Positions 1-6,005 of a DNA stretch of 9,153 nucleotides are shown in pieces (within the stretch, counting starts at the first letter, position 1; each line of letters starts with the position of its first letter). The translations under genes and the position numbers were made by a program. The stretch comes from Bryobacterales bacterium. GTDB lineage: Bacteria > Acidobacteriota > Terriglobia > Bryobacterales > Bryobacteraceae. Location of the stretch: assembly GCA_003132865.1 (NCBI GenBank), contig PKYZ01000114.1:1-9153 (forward strand), given 5' to 3'. A model generated the notes under the pieces. It did no database searches, was not told where the DNA came from, and saw only the letters and a program-made list of their open reading frames with translations.

Positions 1-274
1 TTGCGGATTCATTCGTCCTCCATGAAGTATTATAATGGCGCGATCCGCCATCATGGCCGGTTCGTGCGCACAGAAATATTGATGGAGCCGATCCAAAACA
101 TTTTGTGTGCGCGGAGCGGCCTGCACTGCCGCCGTTCGGCAAGCCGGCCTATGCAGTTAAACATTTCGATAAGGCTGATTGAAATTTTCTATTTGCTATA
201 ACTTTTTTATGAAGCTAGACTGACCCTAAGCCACGTATCGCTACTCTAGACATCATCCCCCAAAAGAGGACGAA
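1..274. other. gene-free leader upstream of the porin
   Basis: I see no convincing gene here. The only open frame, from a TTG at position 1 to 201, has no ribosome binding site in view and a composition that does not look like a protein. The region turns AT-rich from about 165 to 215, as expected for a promoter of the porin at 275. It also holds an imperfect inverted repeat with arms at 66-77 and 100-112, whose outer 7 bp (GCGCACA / TGTGCGC) match perfectly. That repeat could be the terminator of a gene to the left or a regulatory site. Confidence 0.6.
194..202 (+). promoter_or_regulatory. candidate extended -10 promoter of the porin gene
   Basis: TG-C-TATAAC at 194-202 matches the extended -10 form TGnTATAAT with one mismatch. 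It lies in the only AT-rich stretch before the porin. No good -35 hexamer sits 16-18 bp upstream, which extended -10 promoters can tolerate. The predicted start near 209 would give a leader of about 65 nt. This rests on pattern matching alone. Confidence 0.35.
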
Positions 275-1471
275 ATGAAAAGCTCAGTCTTTCTTTGCAT
301 AAGCTTGGCGTGTCTTCTCTCGGCAACACTGGCGTTCGGTCAGGAGGCCCCCCCGGCGGCGCCTGCCGCAACGCCGCCACAGGACTCCACGGCGGCGCCC
401 ACTGCAACGCCGCCACAGGCTCCCACGGCGGCGGCGCCGGCTCCGACTCCGCCTCCATCACCTCTCACGCGCTGGGGCACCGACTTTAGCTTCATGTTTG
501 ACGGCTACGTCGACGCAAACTTCAACGACCCGGCGTCCGGATTCAACGGCCTGCGCAACTTCGATCTGCGCGCCGATACGGCGCACGTCAACATGGGAAT
601 GATCACGATCGACCACGGCCCTGCTCCGATCGGGTTTCATCTCGACGTGGGCTTCGGAGAGACGTTCGATGTCATTCATTCCTCCAGCCGGGATCCGGAG
701 GCCTGGAAGTACTTTAAGCAGGCTTATGTCAGCCTGAAGCCAAAATCGTGGCATGGCCTCGAGATCGATGCCGGAGAATTCGTGACGTCAGCCGGAGCCG
801 AAGTCATCGAGACGAACCAGAACTGGAATTATTCACGGTCGCTGCTGTTCGCGTGGGCGATCCCCTATTTGCACTTCGGCGTCCGCGCGTCGTTCCCGGT
901 GGGCGCTCATTTTACGGGGGGCGTTCAGGTAGTGAACGGCTGGAACAACATAGAACCACTCAACAGCGGGAAGACGGTCGGAGTCAATGGCGCCTATGCG
1001 TGGAAAAAGGTCACCTGGACCAACAACTATTACGTGGGTCCCGAAAAGCCTAAAACCACCACGGGGTTGCGTAATCTCTTTGACACAGTCGTGCAGGTCA
1101 ACGCAACCGACAAGTTCAGCTATTACATCAATGGCGACTACGGCCGCGATAAGAACATCGGCCCCGGCGCAAGCGTGTGGGCGGGCATCGCGGTCGCGGC
1201 GCGGTACGCTATTGGCAAGAAATATGCGATCGCGTCCCGGCTCGAATGGTTCGACGATCGGGACGGCCTCTCCACCGGCCTCGCGCAGCATGTCGAAGAA
1301 TTTACTCTGACCGGCGAATACAAGATGACCCGTTGGTTGATGAGCCGGCTGGAATTCCGCAATGATTGGTCCGACAAGCCCTTCTTTGAAACCAGCAAGC
1401 CTGGCTCTGGTTCCAAGACGCAGCCGACCGTCCTGCTCGGCTTGATCGCCTACGTGGCGCCGCATAAATAA
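275..1471 (+). CDS. outer-membrane beta-barrel porin, BBP2/OmpL-like
   Basis: A 398-residue secreted protein. The ATG is preceded by AGAGGA at 265-270 with good spacing. Residues 1-22 form a signal peptide (Lys at 3, hydrophobic core, cleavage around LAFGQ). Residues 24-63 are an Ala/Pro/Thr/Gln linker containing two 12-residue repeats, APAATPPQDSTA and APTATPPQAPTA. From about 66 to the end the protein shows alternating, aromatic-rich strands typical of a beta barrel, with stretches such as FDGYVDANF, GFHLDVGFG, AGEFVTSAGAEVIE and NWNYSRSLLFAWAIPYLHFG. These resemble the putative beta-barrel porin-2 (OmpL-like) family seen in acidobacteria. It should act as a diffusion channel in the outer membrane. 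The gene converges on the Amt-family gene across a large hairpin element. Solute specificity cannot be read from the sequence, and the family call is from recognition, not a search. Confidence 0.85.
   Translation: MKSSVFLCISLACLLSATLAFGQEAPPAAPAATPPQDSTAAPTATPPQAPTAAAPAPTPPPSPLTRWGTDFSFMFDGYVDANFNDPASGFNGLRNFDLRADTAHVNMGMITIDHGPAPIGFHLDVGFGETFDVIHSSSRDPEAWKYFKQAYVSLKPKSWHGLEIDAGEFVTSAGAEVIETNQNWNYSRSLLFAWAIPYLHFGVRASFPVGAHFTGGVQVVNGWNNIEPLNSGKTVGVNGAYAWKKVTWTNNYYVGPEKPKTTTGLRNLFDTVVQVNATDKFSYYINGDYGRDKNIGPGASVWAGIAVAARYAIGKKYAIASRLEWFDDRDGLSTGLAQHVEEFTLTGEYKMTRWLMSRLEFRNDWSDKPFFETSKPGSGSKTQPTVLLGLIAYVAPHK
361..432 (+). repeat. two tandem 36-bp units in the porin linker
   Basis: Units at 361-396 and 397-432 are about 30 of 36 bases identical and keep the reading frame. 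Each encodes a 12-residue Ala/Pro/Thr/Gln repeat between the signal peptide and the barrel. The linker may span or bind peptidoglycan, or it may simply be a low-complexity spacer. Such in-frame repeats can change copy number by slippage. Confidence 0.7.
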
Positions 1472-1477
1472 ATAGTT

Positions 1478-1577
1478 GTGGGGCAAGACCTCCAGGTCTG
1501 CGCGGGTTCTCCAGGACCCGCTCTTCGCGCAAGAGGCCGACGTGGACGTCGGCCGCAGGACTGGAGTCCTGCCCCAC
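1478..1577. repeat. 100-bp five-hairpin cloverleaf element between convergent genes
   Basis: The ends GTGGGGCA (1478-1485) and TGCCCCAC (1570-1577) are perfect inverted repeats. Between them lie five consecutive hairpins: 1486-1499 (6-bp arms, CC loop), 1502-1521 (8-bp arms with one G-T pair), 1522-1534 (TCTT/AAGA), 1535-1554 (9-bp perfect arms, GG centre) and 1555-1572 (8-bp perfect arms, GG centre). The last arm shares its end with the outer stem. The arms differ from each other in sequence yet are each self-complementary, and hairpins 1-2 have CC centres while 4-5 have GG centres. It sits 6 bp after the porin stop and 9 bp before the end of the opposing gene, so it can act as a bidirectional terminator. 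It may also be a mobile REP/MITE-type repeat. Confidence 0.8.
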
Positions 1578-1586
1578 GAGTAAACC

Positions 1587-2867
1587 TCACTGTTGCGTGA
1601 ACTCTTCGTTGTGCGTTACGAACTCCGGGTAGGCCCCCGCGCCCAATTCGTACAGATCCATACCCTGCCGCTCGCCTTCCGGGGCCACGCGTTGGGAGTA
1701 GAGCCGATTCAACAGCCAGTTCAGCGAATAAGTCAGGGGCAGCACAAAGCCTATTAGGGTTGCGATTCCCACAAGCTGCGCCAGCCACTGGCCTGAAACA
1801 CTATCCGAAAAGCGCGCGAAAATCCCAAGCGCCAGCACGCCCCATAAACCGCCGGCGGCATGCACCGAAATCGCGCCGCCGGGGTCGTCGATCGCGAGCG
1901 GCCATTCAATGTACGCAACTGTTACAGTAACCAGGGTGCCGGCGACTAAGCCGATCGCAACTGCGGCTACCGGCGGGACAAATGCGCATGCCGCACTGCT
2001 GGCTACCAGCCCGCCAACCCATCCATTGGCGCAAAGAGAGGCATCCGGTTTGCCGAAACGAAAGCGGCTGATCGCTACCGTCGCCAGCAGGCCCGCGGCC
2101 GCGGACAACGTGGTATTAACTGCTATGAGTACCGCTCGTCCCGGCTCGGCGCCAGTGAAGAGTATCGCGCCGGCGGCATTCAAGCCCAACCATCCCAGCC
2201 ACGTCAGAAAGCAGGCAAACGCAACGACAACTGCATCGTGGCCGGGGATGGCGGCGGGCATGCCGTGCATAGCGTACTTACCCCGGCGAGGGCCTAAGAT
2301 CCAGGTGACAGCCAGTGCAGTCAGGCCACCTACAGCCTGAATACAGCTCGCTCCTCCTGCATCCAGAAAGCCGTGCCCGAGGCCATAATTGGCTCCCAAC
2401 TGAGCGAGCCACCCGCCGCCCCAAACCCAGTGAGCGAACAGCGGATAGGTCCATCCGGCCAGCAGAGCCGCGGACGCGCAGCTCGCACCCAGTCGCCAGC
2501 GGTCGGCGCCGCTGCCCAACGGGATAAGTGCCGCCAGCCCGACGCTCAGCATCTGCAGCAACACGGCCAGCGACGCTGGCGAGCCATCGAGCGGGCGTCC
2601 TCGCAGAAACAACGGTTCCGCCGCGATCCAGTTCCACGCTTTCCCGGCCACTGGCAGGCTGTGCGCAGCGCCTCCAGCGAATCCTTGCCACGCGAATCCG
2701 CAGAAAAAGTACACCATCGCGGCGATCGCCATGACACAGAGCGCAGTCAGCATCGCGTGGGCCGCGCTGCGCGACCGCCCCAACCCGGTATTGATCAGCG
2801 AAAGCCCGGCGGCGGCCAAGGGCACGAGAAAAATGAAAAACAGGCACAGAACAGATGCGGGCGTCAC
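1587..2867 (-). CDS. divergent ammonium-transporter (Amt/Mep/Rh) family membrane protein
   Basis: A 426-residue inner-membrane protein with about eleven hydrophobic segments, the normal Amt length. I start it at a GTG (2867) whose GTGA overlaps the stop of the upstream small gene and which follows GGGAG; the open frame extends further upstream, but that part is non-membrane and overlaps the other gene. Amt landmarks are present: HWVWGGG (146-152), LDAGG with the conserved Asp at 169, LGPRRGKY (191-198), GWLGLN (225-230), DDPGGAISVHAAGGLWG (327-343) with the second pore histidine at 336, and the tail EGERQGMDL (397-405). Aligned by eye with E. coli AmtB, the first pore histidine (H168) is Gln177, the Phe-gate residues F107 and F215 are Ser108 and Leu229, and S219 is Gly. 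The C-terminal HGE motif is replaced by ELGAGAY. The fold is well supported; ammonium as substrate is not. Confidence 0.82.
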   Translation of the reverse strand: MTPASVLCLFFIFLVPLAAAGLSLINTGLGRSRSAAHAMLTALCVMAIAAMVYFFCGFAWQGFAGGAAHSLPVAGKAWNWIAAEPLFLRGRPLDGSPASLAVLLQMLSVGLAALIPLGSGADRWRLGASCASAALLAGWTYPLFAHWVWGGGWLAQLGANYGLGHGFLDAGGASCIQAVGGLTALAVTWILGPRRGKYAMHGMPAAIPGHDAVVVAFACFLTWLGWLGLNAAGAILFTGAEPGRAVLIAVNTTLSAAAGLLATVAISRFRFGKPDASLCANGWVGGLVASSAACAFVPPVAAVAIGLVAGTLVTVTVAYIEWPLAIDDPGGAISVHAAGGLWGVLALGIFARFSDSVSGQWLAQLVGIATLIGFVLPLTYSLNWLLNRLYSQRVAPEGERQGMDLYELGAGAYPEFVTHNEEFTQQ

Positions 2868-3043
2868 TCGCTTTCTCCCTTCGGAGGCTGATGGGCACGG
2901 ACTACCAGTATCAACCCCAGCACTTCCACGCCGATTCCGGCTATCGTAAACACACTTCGTTCGATCGTTGTCCTCAACAGCACCACGGCCGCCAGGGCGA
3001 TCGCCCATCCAGCCACGAGCAGCAGGAAGCCCAAGAGCTTCAT
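2864..3043 (-). CDS. 59-residue two-helix membrane protein coupled to the Amt-like gene
   Basis: I chose the ATG at 3043 because GGAG lies 8 nt upstream; a GTG three codons earlier is in frame but sits directly on the Shine-Dalgarno. The protein has two hydrophobic helices, about residues 3-24 and 30-51, separated by a short loop (RTTIERS), and a polar tail ending KGESE. Its TGA overlaps the GTG of the Amt-family gene (GTGA), the usual layout for translational coupling. I do not recognise a named family. The length, coupling and lack of catalytic motifs fit a small partner subunit or regulator of the channel, but that is inference from position. Confidence 0.7.
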   Translation of the reverse strand: MKLLGFLLLVAGWAIALAAVVLLRTTIERSVFTIAGIGVEVLGLILVVRAHQPPKGESE

Positions 3044-3068
3044 GGAACGCACTCCGTCCGATCAATTG

Positions 3069-3134
3069 TTTCTATCGCCCCCATAAACTTCACCAATGGA
3101 TAGCGATATAAATTCCTTATGCGTGCGATAGAAA
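3069..3134. promoter_or_regulatory. 66-bp imperfect palindrome in the divergent promoter region
   Basis: TTTCTATCGC (3069-3078) and GCGATAGAAA (3125-3134) are perfect 10-bp inverted repeats. After a symmetrical 3+3 interruption, CATAA (3082-3086) and TTATG (3117-3121) continue the pairing. The centre holds a third ATAGCGAT half-site and the AT-rich TATAAA at 3107-3112. It lies between the starts of the small-protein/Amt operon (leftward) and the permease (rightward). That is where an operator for a dimeric regulator, or overlapping divergent promoters, would be expected. Confidence 0.5.
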
Positions 3135-3156
3135 ATTTCAGCTTCGTCACAGGTTG

Positions 3157-3186
3157 GGTTCCGACTATGATACCAGCATCGGAACC
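3157..3186 (+). promoter_or_regulatory. hairpin in the permease leader
   Basis: GGTTCCGA (3157-3164) and TCGGAACC (3179-3186) form a perfect 8-bp stem with a 14-nt loop. The hairpin ends 14 nt before the GGGAGG ribosome binding site at 3201-3206. It could be an RNA structure controlling translation or a protein-binding palindrome. I could not match it to a known riboswitch class. Confidence 0.5.
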
Positions 3187-3213
3187 ATTTCCGCAAAAAA
3201 GGGAGGATACTAC

Positions 3214-5016
3214 ATGGCAGACAACGCCCCAGTTCAGATGAAGTCTACTCTAGGCCTAACCGGCTTGACCATGAATGCGATGGCGCTGATTGCCCCAGGC
3301 GCCTTTCTTTGGCTGACTTTCCAGATCCAGGCGACAACGGGCGTCACGGCGCCGGCCATGTGGATTGGTATCGTTGTTGCGCTGTTACTATGTCTGGCCA
3401 CCGCGGTCTGCTATGCAGAGATGGCCAAATTATATCCGGGAACTGGCAGTTCCTATTATTTCGCCGAACAAGCCTTTCTCAATCACGATAGAGTCTGGCG
3501 GTATGCGCGTCTCGCGAAGTTCATCGTCGGCTGGGGCTCGCACGTTTACTACTGGGTTTATCCGGGTGTCATGGTCGGCGTGATGGGAATCCTCTGCGGA
3601 TACCTGGTGGGCACCTTATGGCCGAGCTTCATGAGCGCCTCTAATCCAGGTCCGGCCTTCATGATGGTGATCGCTATCGCTTTCTCGTTCCTGGTAGGTT
3701 ACATAGCCCATCGCGGCATCAACGGCTCGACGGCGGTCAGCATCGCGATCAATGTGATTCAGATCAGCGCGCTTGTCTTGTTCTCCGTCGTGGCTCTGAG
3801 TTACCGCATTAACCATGCGCCGGGCAGCATCGCCTACCAGTTCGACTCCACGTCCAGCGAGGCCTATAGCTATGAGTTCGCGACGGAAAAGACCGTCGCC
3901 AATGGGCAAGCCACTGAGACTATTGTGCGTGATGCAAACGGTGCTCCGAAACCCAAGCTGGATGCCGCCGGAAAGCCGGTGCCGTATCACATCGGTTATC
4001 CCGCGCAAGACGAAAAGGGCAACTTCCTGGCGCATGCCAAGGCTTCTTCGGTCGTCGGATTTCACAACCTGGGGTGGGCGTTCATCCAGGCCACGGTCGC
4101 CATTCTGATTCTCGTGGGATTCGAATCGGTAACGGCGATGGGTGGCGAGGCCAAGAATGCCAGGCGCGACATTCCGATCGCGGTCCTCGTATCGCTGCTG
4201 GTGCAAGGCGTAATCTGTTATTTGTTCGAGTACTTTGCCGCTGCTTATTTCTTGAACAGCGGTTACACCATGCAAAACGCCGGCGCTTCGGCGGCTCCCA
4301 TCGGCGACATGATGATCGTGGTAGGCACAGCCCTCTTCGGCCCCGGGGGCGGCCGGATCTTCATGCTATGCGAAGCGTTTACCGTGTTTCTGGCGCTGAT
4401 CGGCACCACGCTCTCTTGCATGAACACCGGCGCGCGTGTCACTTACGCCATGGGAAAGGATCGCGAGCTGCATGGATACTTTGGTGAGTTGCATGCCAAG
4501 AATCTCAGCCCGCATCGCGCTATCTGGACCTTGGCCGCAATTTCCGCGGTGATCGGGTGTGTTGCGGTGATGATGCCGTTTGGCGACGCAGGCGCGCCGG
4601 CCGACGCGGCCATAAAGGCCCTGCCGCAGGGCTTCTGGTCGAGCTTTGGATACACGACGCACGACGGCATGGCGGCTCTGCCCAGTTCCCTGCTCACCAT
4701 GACTCTCGCTTCGAACTTCGGCACGTTCCTGCTGTACGGGCTAAGTTGCATCATTTGCCTGGTGGCCTATCATAAGCACCCGAAGTTCAGCCTTGTCCGC
4801 CATTTGCTCATTCCTGTGTTCGGCTTGGTCGCCAACCTGGCGTGCATGGCGTTCTACCTGGTAGGGCCGTTTATGGGCTATGGCACGAAGATGGAGCCGT
4901 TGCTGGCGTTGGGTATCGCGTTGGTGTGGGCCATCTATGGTGGAATCTATTTTATCCGCGCAAGTAAGGTCTCGGGCCGGACCACCCTCGTTGCTGCGCG
5001 TTCCGAGGCGGTGTGA
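3214..5016 (+). CDS. APC-superfamily amino-acid permease
   Basis: A 600-residue inner-membrane transporter. The ATG at 3214 is chosen because GGGAGG (3201-3206) lies 7 nt upstream; a TTG at 3154 is in frame but falls inside the leader hairpin region. The first helix GLTGLTMNAMALIAPGAF (14-31) has the unwound glycine-rich form of APC carriers. GFESVTAMGGEAKNARRDIP (302-321) is the hallmark of the family at the sixth helix and the following loop. About twelve hydrophobic segments can be counted. Cation-coupled uptake or exchange of an amino acid is the likely role; the substrate is unknown. At 600 residues it is longer than the usual 450-500. Most of the excess is a polar segment at about 198-285 between helices 5 and 6, with another extra loop around 455-488. 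It is transcribed divergently from the small-protein/Amt operon and is followed by a hairpin. Confidence 0.85.
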   Translation: MADNAPVQMKSTLGLTGLTMNAMALIAPGAFLWLTFQIQATTGVTAPAMWIGIVVALLLCLATAVCYAEMAKLYPGTGSSYYFAEQAFLNHDRVWRYARLAKFIVGWGSHVYYWVYPGVMVGVMGILCGYLVGTLWPSFMSASNPGPAFMMVIAIAFSFLVGYIAHRGINGSTAVSIAINVIQISALVLFSVVALSYRINHAPGSIAYQFDSTSSEAYSYEFATEKTVANGQATETIVRDANGAPKPKLDAAGKPVPYHIGYPAQDEKGNFLAHAKASSVVGFHNLGWAFIQATVAILILVGFESVTAMGGEAKNARRDIPIAVLVSLLVQGVICYLFEYFAAAYFLNSGYTMQNAGASAAPIGDMMIVVGTALFGPGGGRIFMLCEAFTVFLALIGTTLSCMNTGARVTYAMGKDRELHGYFGELHAKNLSPHRAIWTLAAISAVIGCVAVMMPFGDAGAPADAAIKALPQGFWSSFGYTTHDGMAALPSSLLTMTLASNFGTFLLYGLSCIICLVAYHKHPKFSLVRHLLIPVFGLVANLACMAFYLVGPFMGYGTKMEPLLALGIALVWAIYGGIYFIRASKVSGRTTLVAARSEAV

Positions 5017-5044
5017 GTGACGATTGGCGGATAATCAAGGGGGC

Positions 5045-5070
5045 CGGGCGGGCACAAGGCCGCCCGTTGC
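5045..5070 (+). terminator. candidate intrinsic terminator after the permease
   Basis: CGGGCGG (5045-5051) and CCGCCCG (5060-5066) form a perfect 7-bp GC stem with an 8-nt loop, followed by TTGCTTT. It begins 28 nt after the permease stop and ends 18 nt before the phosphatase start. The T tract is short and interrupted, so termination may be partial. Confidence 0.5.
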
Positions 5071-5084
5071 TTTGAGGGCGCGCC

Positions 5085-5885
5085 ATGCTGGATGTGGAGT
5101 TCGCCCAGTTGTCCGACACCGGACGGGTACGCGAACACAACGAAGACTACCTTGGCTCGGTAATCCCCGCCACGCCGGCTGAGGCCCGTTCGCATGGCTG
5201 GTTGTTTGCGCTGGCTGACGGAGTAGGCGGGCAAGAGCGCGGTGAAGTTGCCTCCCTCACGGCCATAGAGAGCATGATGTCCGGTTTTCGCGGGGCGCCT
5301 CGGGGAGAGCCGCTGCCCGCTTTGCTGACCCGCCTGGTCCAGGCAGCTAACGCGCATGTGCTGGATGCCGGACTGACAGCCGCCCCTGGGGGTGTCAACA
5401 TGGCAACCACCATGGTGGCCTGCGCTCTCCGCTTCGATCGCGCCGTGGTAGCCCACGCCGGCGATTCGCGTTGTTATCTCATCCGGAGAGGCCATGCCAG
5501 CGTGCTGACACGCGATCATACCGTTGCCAACGAGCAGTTGCGCTTGGGAATACTATCCACTCGGGAAGCCGCCGCGGTGGATACTCGGCACCTGCTCACG
5601 CGATCCTTGGGAACCACTTTGTTCGTGAATGTGGAGACCGGCGACTGCCAGGTGTTTCCGGGAGACGTGCTGGTGCTTTGCTCCGACGGGCTGCACGGCG
5701 CAGTGGATGCAAGCGACTTCGCTCGTATCCTCACGCGGAATTGTGACTTGCAGCTTGCCGTGCGGGATCTGGTCGCCCTCGCCAACGCGAAAGACGGCAG
5801 CGATAATATCAGCGTCCAGGCCATCCGTGTCCGCGGCGTTGAACGCGTCGGCATGTACCGCGGGCGGCCGTACAAGCTCCACTGA
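5085..5885 (+). CDS. PP2C-type Ser/Thr protein phosphatase
   Basis: A 266-residue cytoplasmic phosphatase that should remove phosphate from Ser/Thr residues using two metal ions. GAGGG at 5074-5078 precedes the ATG. The PP2C motifs appear in order: RVREHNED (14-21), ALADGVGG (42-49), GDSRCYLI (126-133), CSDGLHG (199-205) and GSDNIS (238-243). The metal-binding acids E20, D21, D45, D201 and D240 are all present. There is no membrane segment or sensor domain, so it matches the single-domain Stp/PrpC form. A Ser/Thr kinase follows on the same strand, the usual kinase-phosphatase pairing. The last codons (D240 onward) are duplicated about 200 bp downstream, on the far side of a repeat element. 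The gene itself looks complete. Confidence 0.92.
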   Translation: MLDVEFAQLSDTGRVREHNEDYLGSVIPATPAEARSHGWLFALADGVGGQERGEVASLTAIESMMSGFRGAPRGEPLPALLTRLVQAANAHVLDAGLTAAPGGVNMATTMVACALRFDRAVVAHAGDSRCYLIRRGHASVLTRDHTVANEQLRLGILSTREAAAVDTRHLLTRSLGTTLFVNVETGDCQVFPGDVLVLCSDGLHGAVDASDFARILTRNCDLQLAVRDLVALANAKDGSDNISVQAIRVRGVERVGMYRGRPYKLH

Positions 5886-5886
5886 G

Positions 5887-6003
5887 TATAGCGTTCAGCT
5901 ATCAGCGATCAGCTTTCAGCGGCCGGATTTAGCATCAACCTGCAACCTTCGAACGTTGGCAATAAGCTGAACGCCGATAGCTGAAAGCTGACAGCTTGCT
6001 ATA
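5887..6003. mobile_element. 117-bp palindromic heptamer-repeat element (MITE-like)
   Basis: The ends TATAGC (5887-5892) and GCTATA (5998-6003) are inverted repeats. Inside are two 30-nt arrays in opposite orientation, at 5891-5920 and 5966-5995. Each is made of about four 7-nt units of the form GCTGANN: read on the minus strand the left array is GCTGAAA, GCTGATC, GCTGATA, GCTGAAC, and on the plus strand the right array is GCTGAAC, GCCGATA, GCTGAAA, GCTGACA. The 45-nt centre holds a weak hairpin around 5941-5960. The two arrays can pair in several registers. No transposase is encoded. It begins directly after the phosphatase stop and its right end abuts a second copy of the phosphatase tail. 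Confidence 0.65.
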
Positions 6004-6005
6004 AT
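5997..6005 (+). promoter_or_regulatory. perfect extended -10 promoter at the element edge, facing the kinase
   Basis: TG-C-TATAAT at 5997-6005 is an exact match to the extended -10 consensus. It spans the junction between the heptamer element and the duplicated phosphatase tail; the corresponding place in the intact phosphatase reads GATAAT. No good -35 is present. A start near 6012 would give the kinase a leader of about 84 nt. Confidence 0.4.

Noticed and set aside
1..201. Short open frame at the left edge
   Set aside because: There is no ribosome binding site in view, no recognisable sequence, and it ends inside the AT-rich promoter-like region.
833..1486. Minus-strand open frame of 217 codons across the porin
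   Set aside because: It is antisense to the porin, lacks a ribosome binding site and recognisable motifs, and runs into the hairpin element.
1478..1577. tRNA or other cloverleaf RNA gene
   Set aside because: Despite several stems, it has no tRNA-like T-loop (GTTCRANNC), no CCA end and five arms instead of four. The arm sizes do not fit a tRNA.
2868..3065. N-terminal extension of the Amt-like protein
   Set aside because: The extra 66 residues are polar, overlap the small membrane gene in another frame, and lie before a well-placed GTG with ribosome binding site. Amt proteins do not need them.
3169..3176. GATACCAG resembling half of the theophylline aptamer
   Set aside because: That aptamer is a laboratory-selected RNA and needs a second strand (CCCTTGGCAG), which is absent. 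The match is chance within a hairpin loop.
3154..3213. Earlier TTG start for the permease
   Set aside because: It adds 20 residues encoded by the leader hairpin and has no ribosome binding site, whereas the ATG at 3214 has GGGAGG at ideal spacing.
3044..3213. Sigma-54 promoter for the nitrogen-related genes
   Set aside because: I looked on both strands for TGGCAC-N5-TTGCA type sites and saw none with the GG and GC pair at proper spacing.
3616..4275. Minus-strand open frame of 219 codons inside the permease
   Set aside because: Its composition is that of a shadow frame (many His, Arg, Asp), and the plus strand has a clear transporter.
5891..5995. CRISPR-like array
   Set aside because: The repeat units are 7 nt, directly abutting and in opposed orientation, with no spacers and no cas genes.
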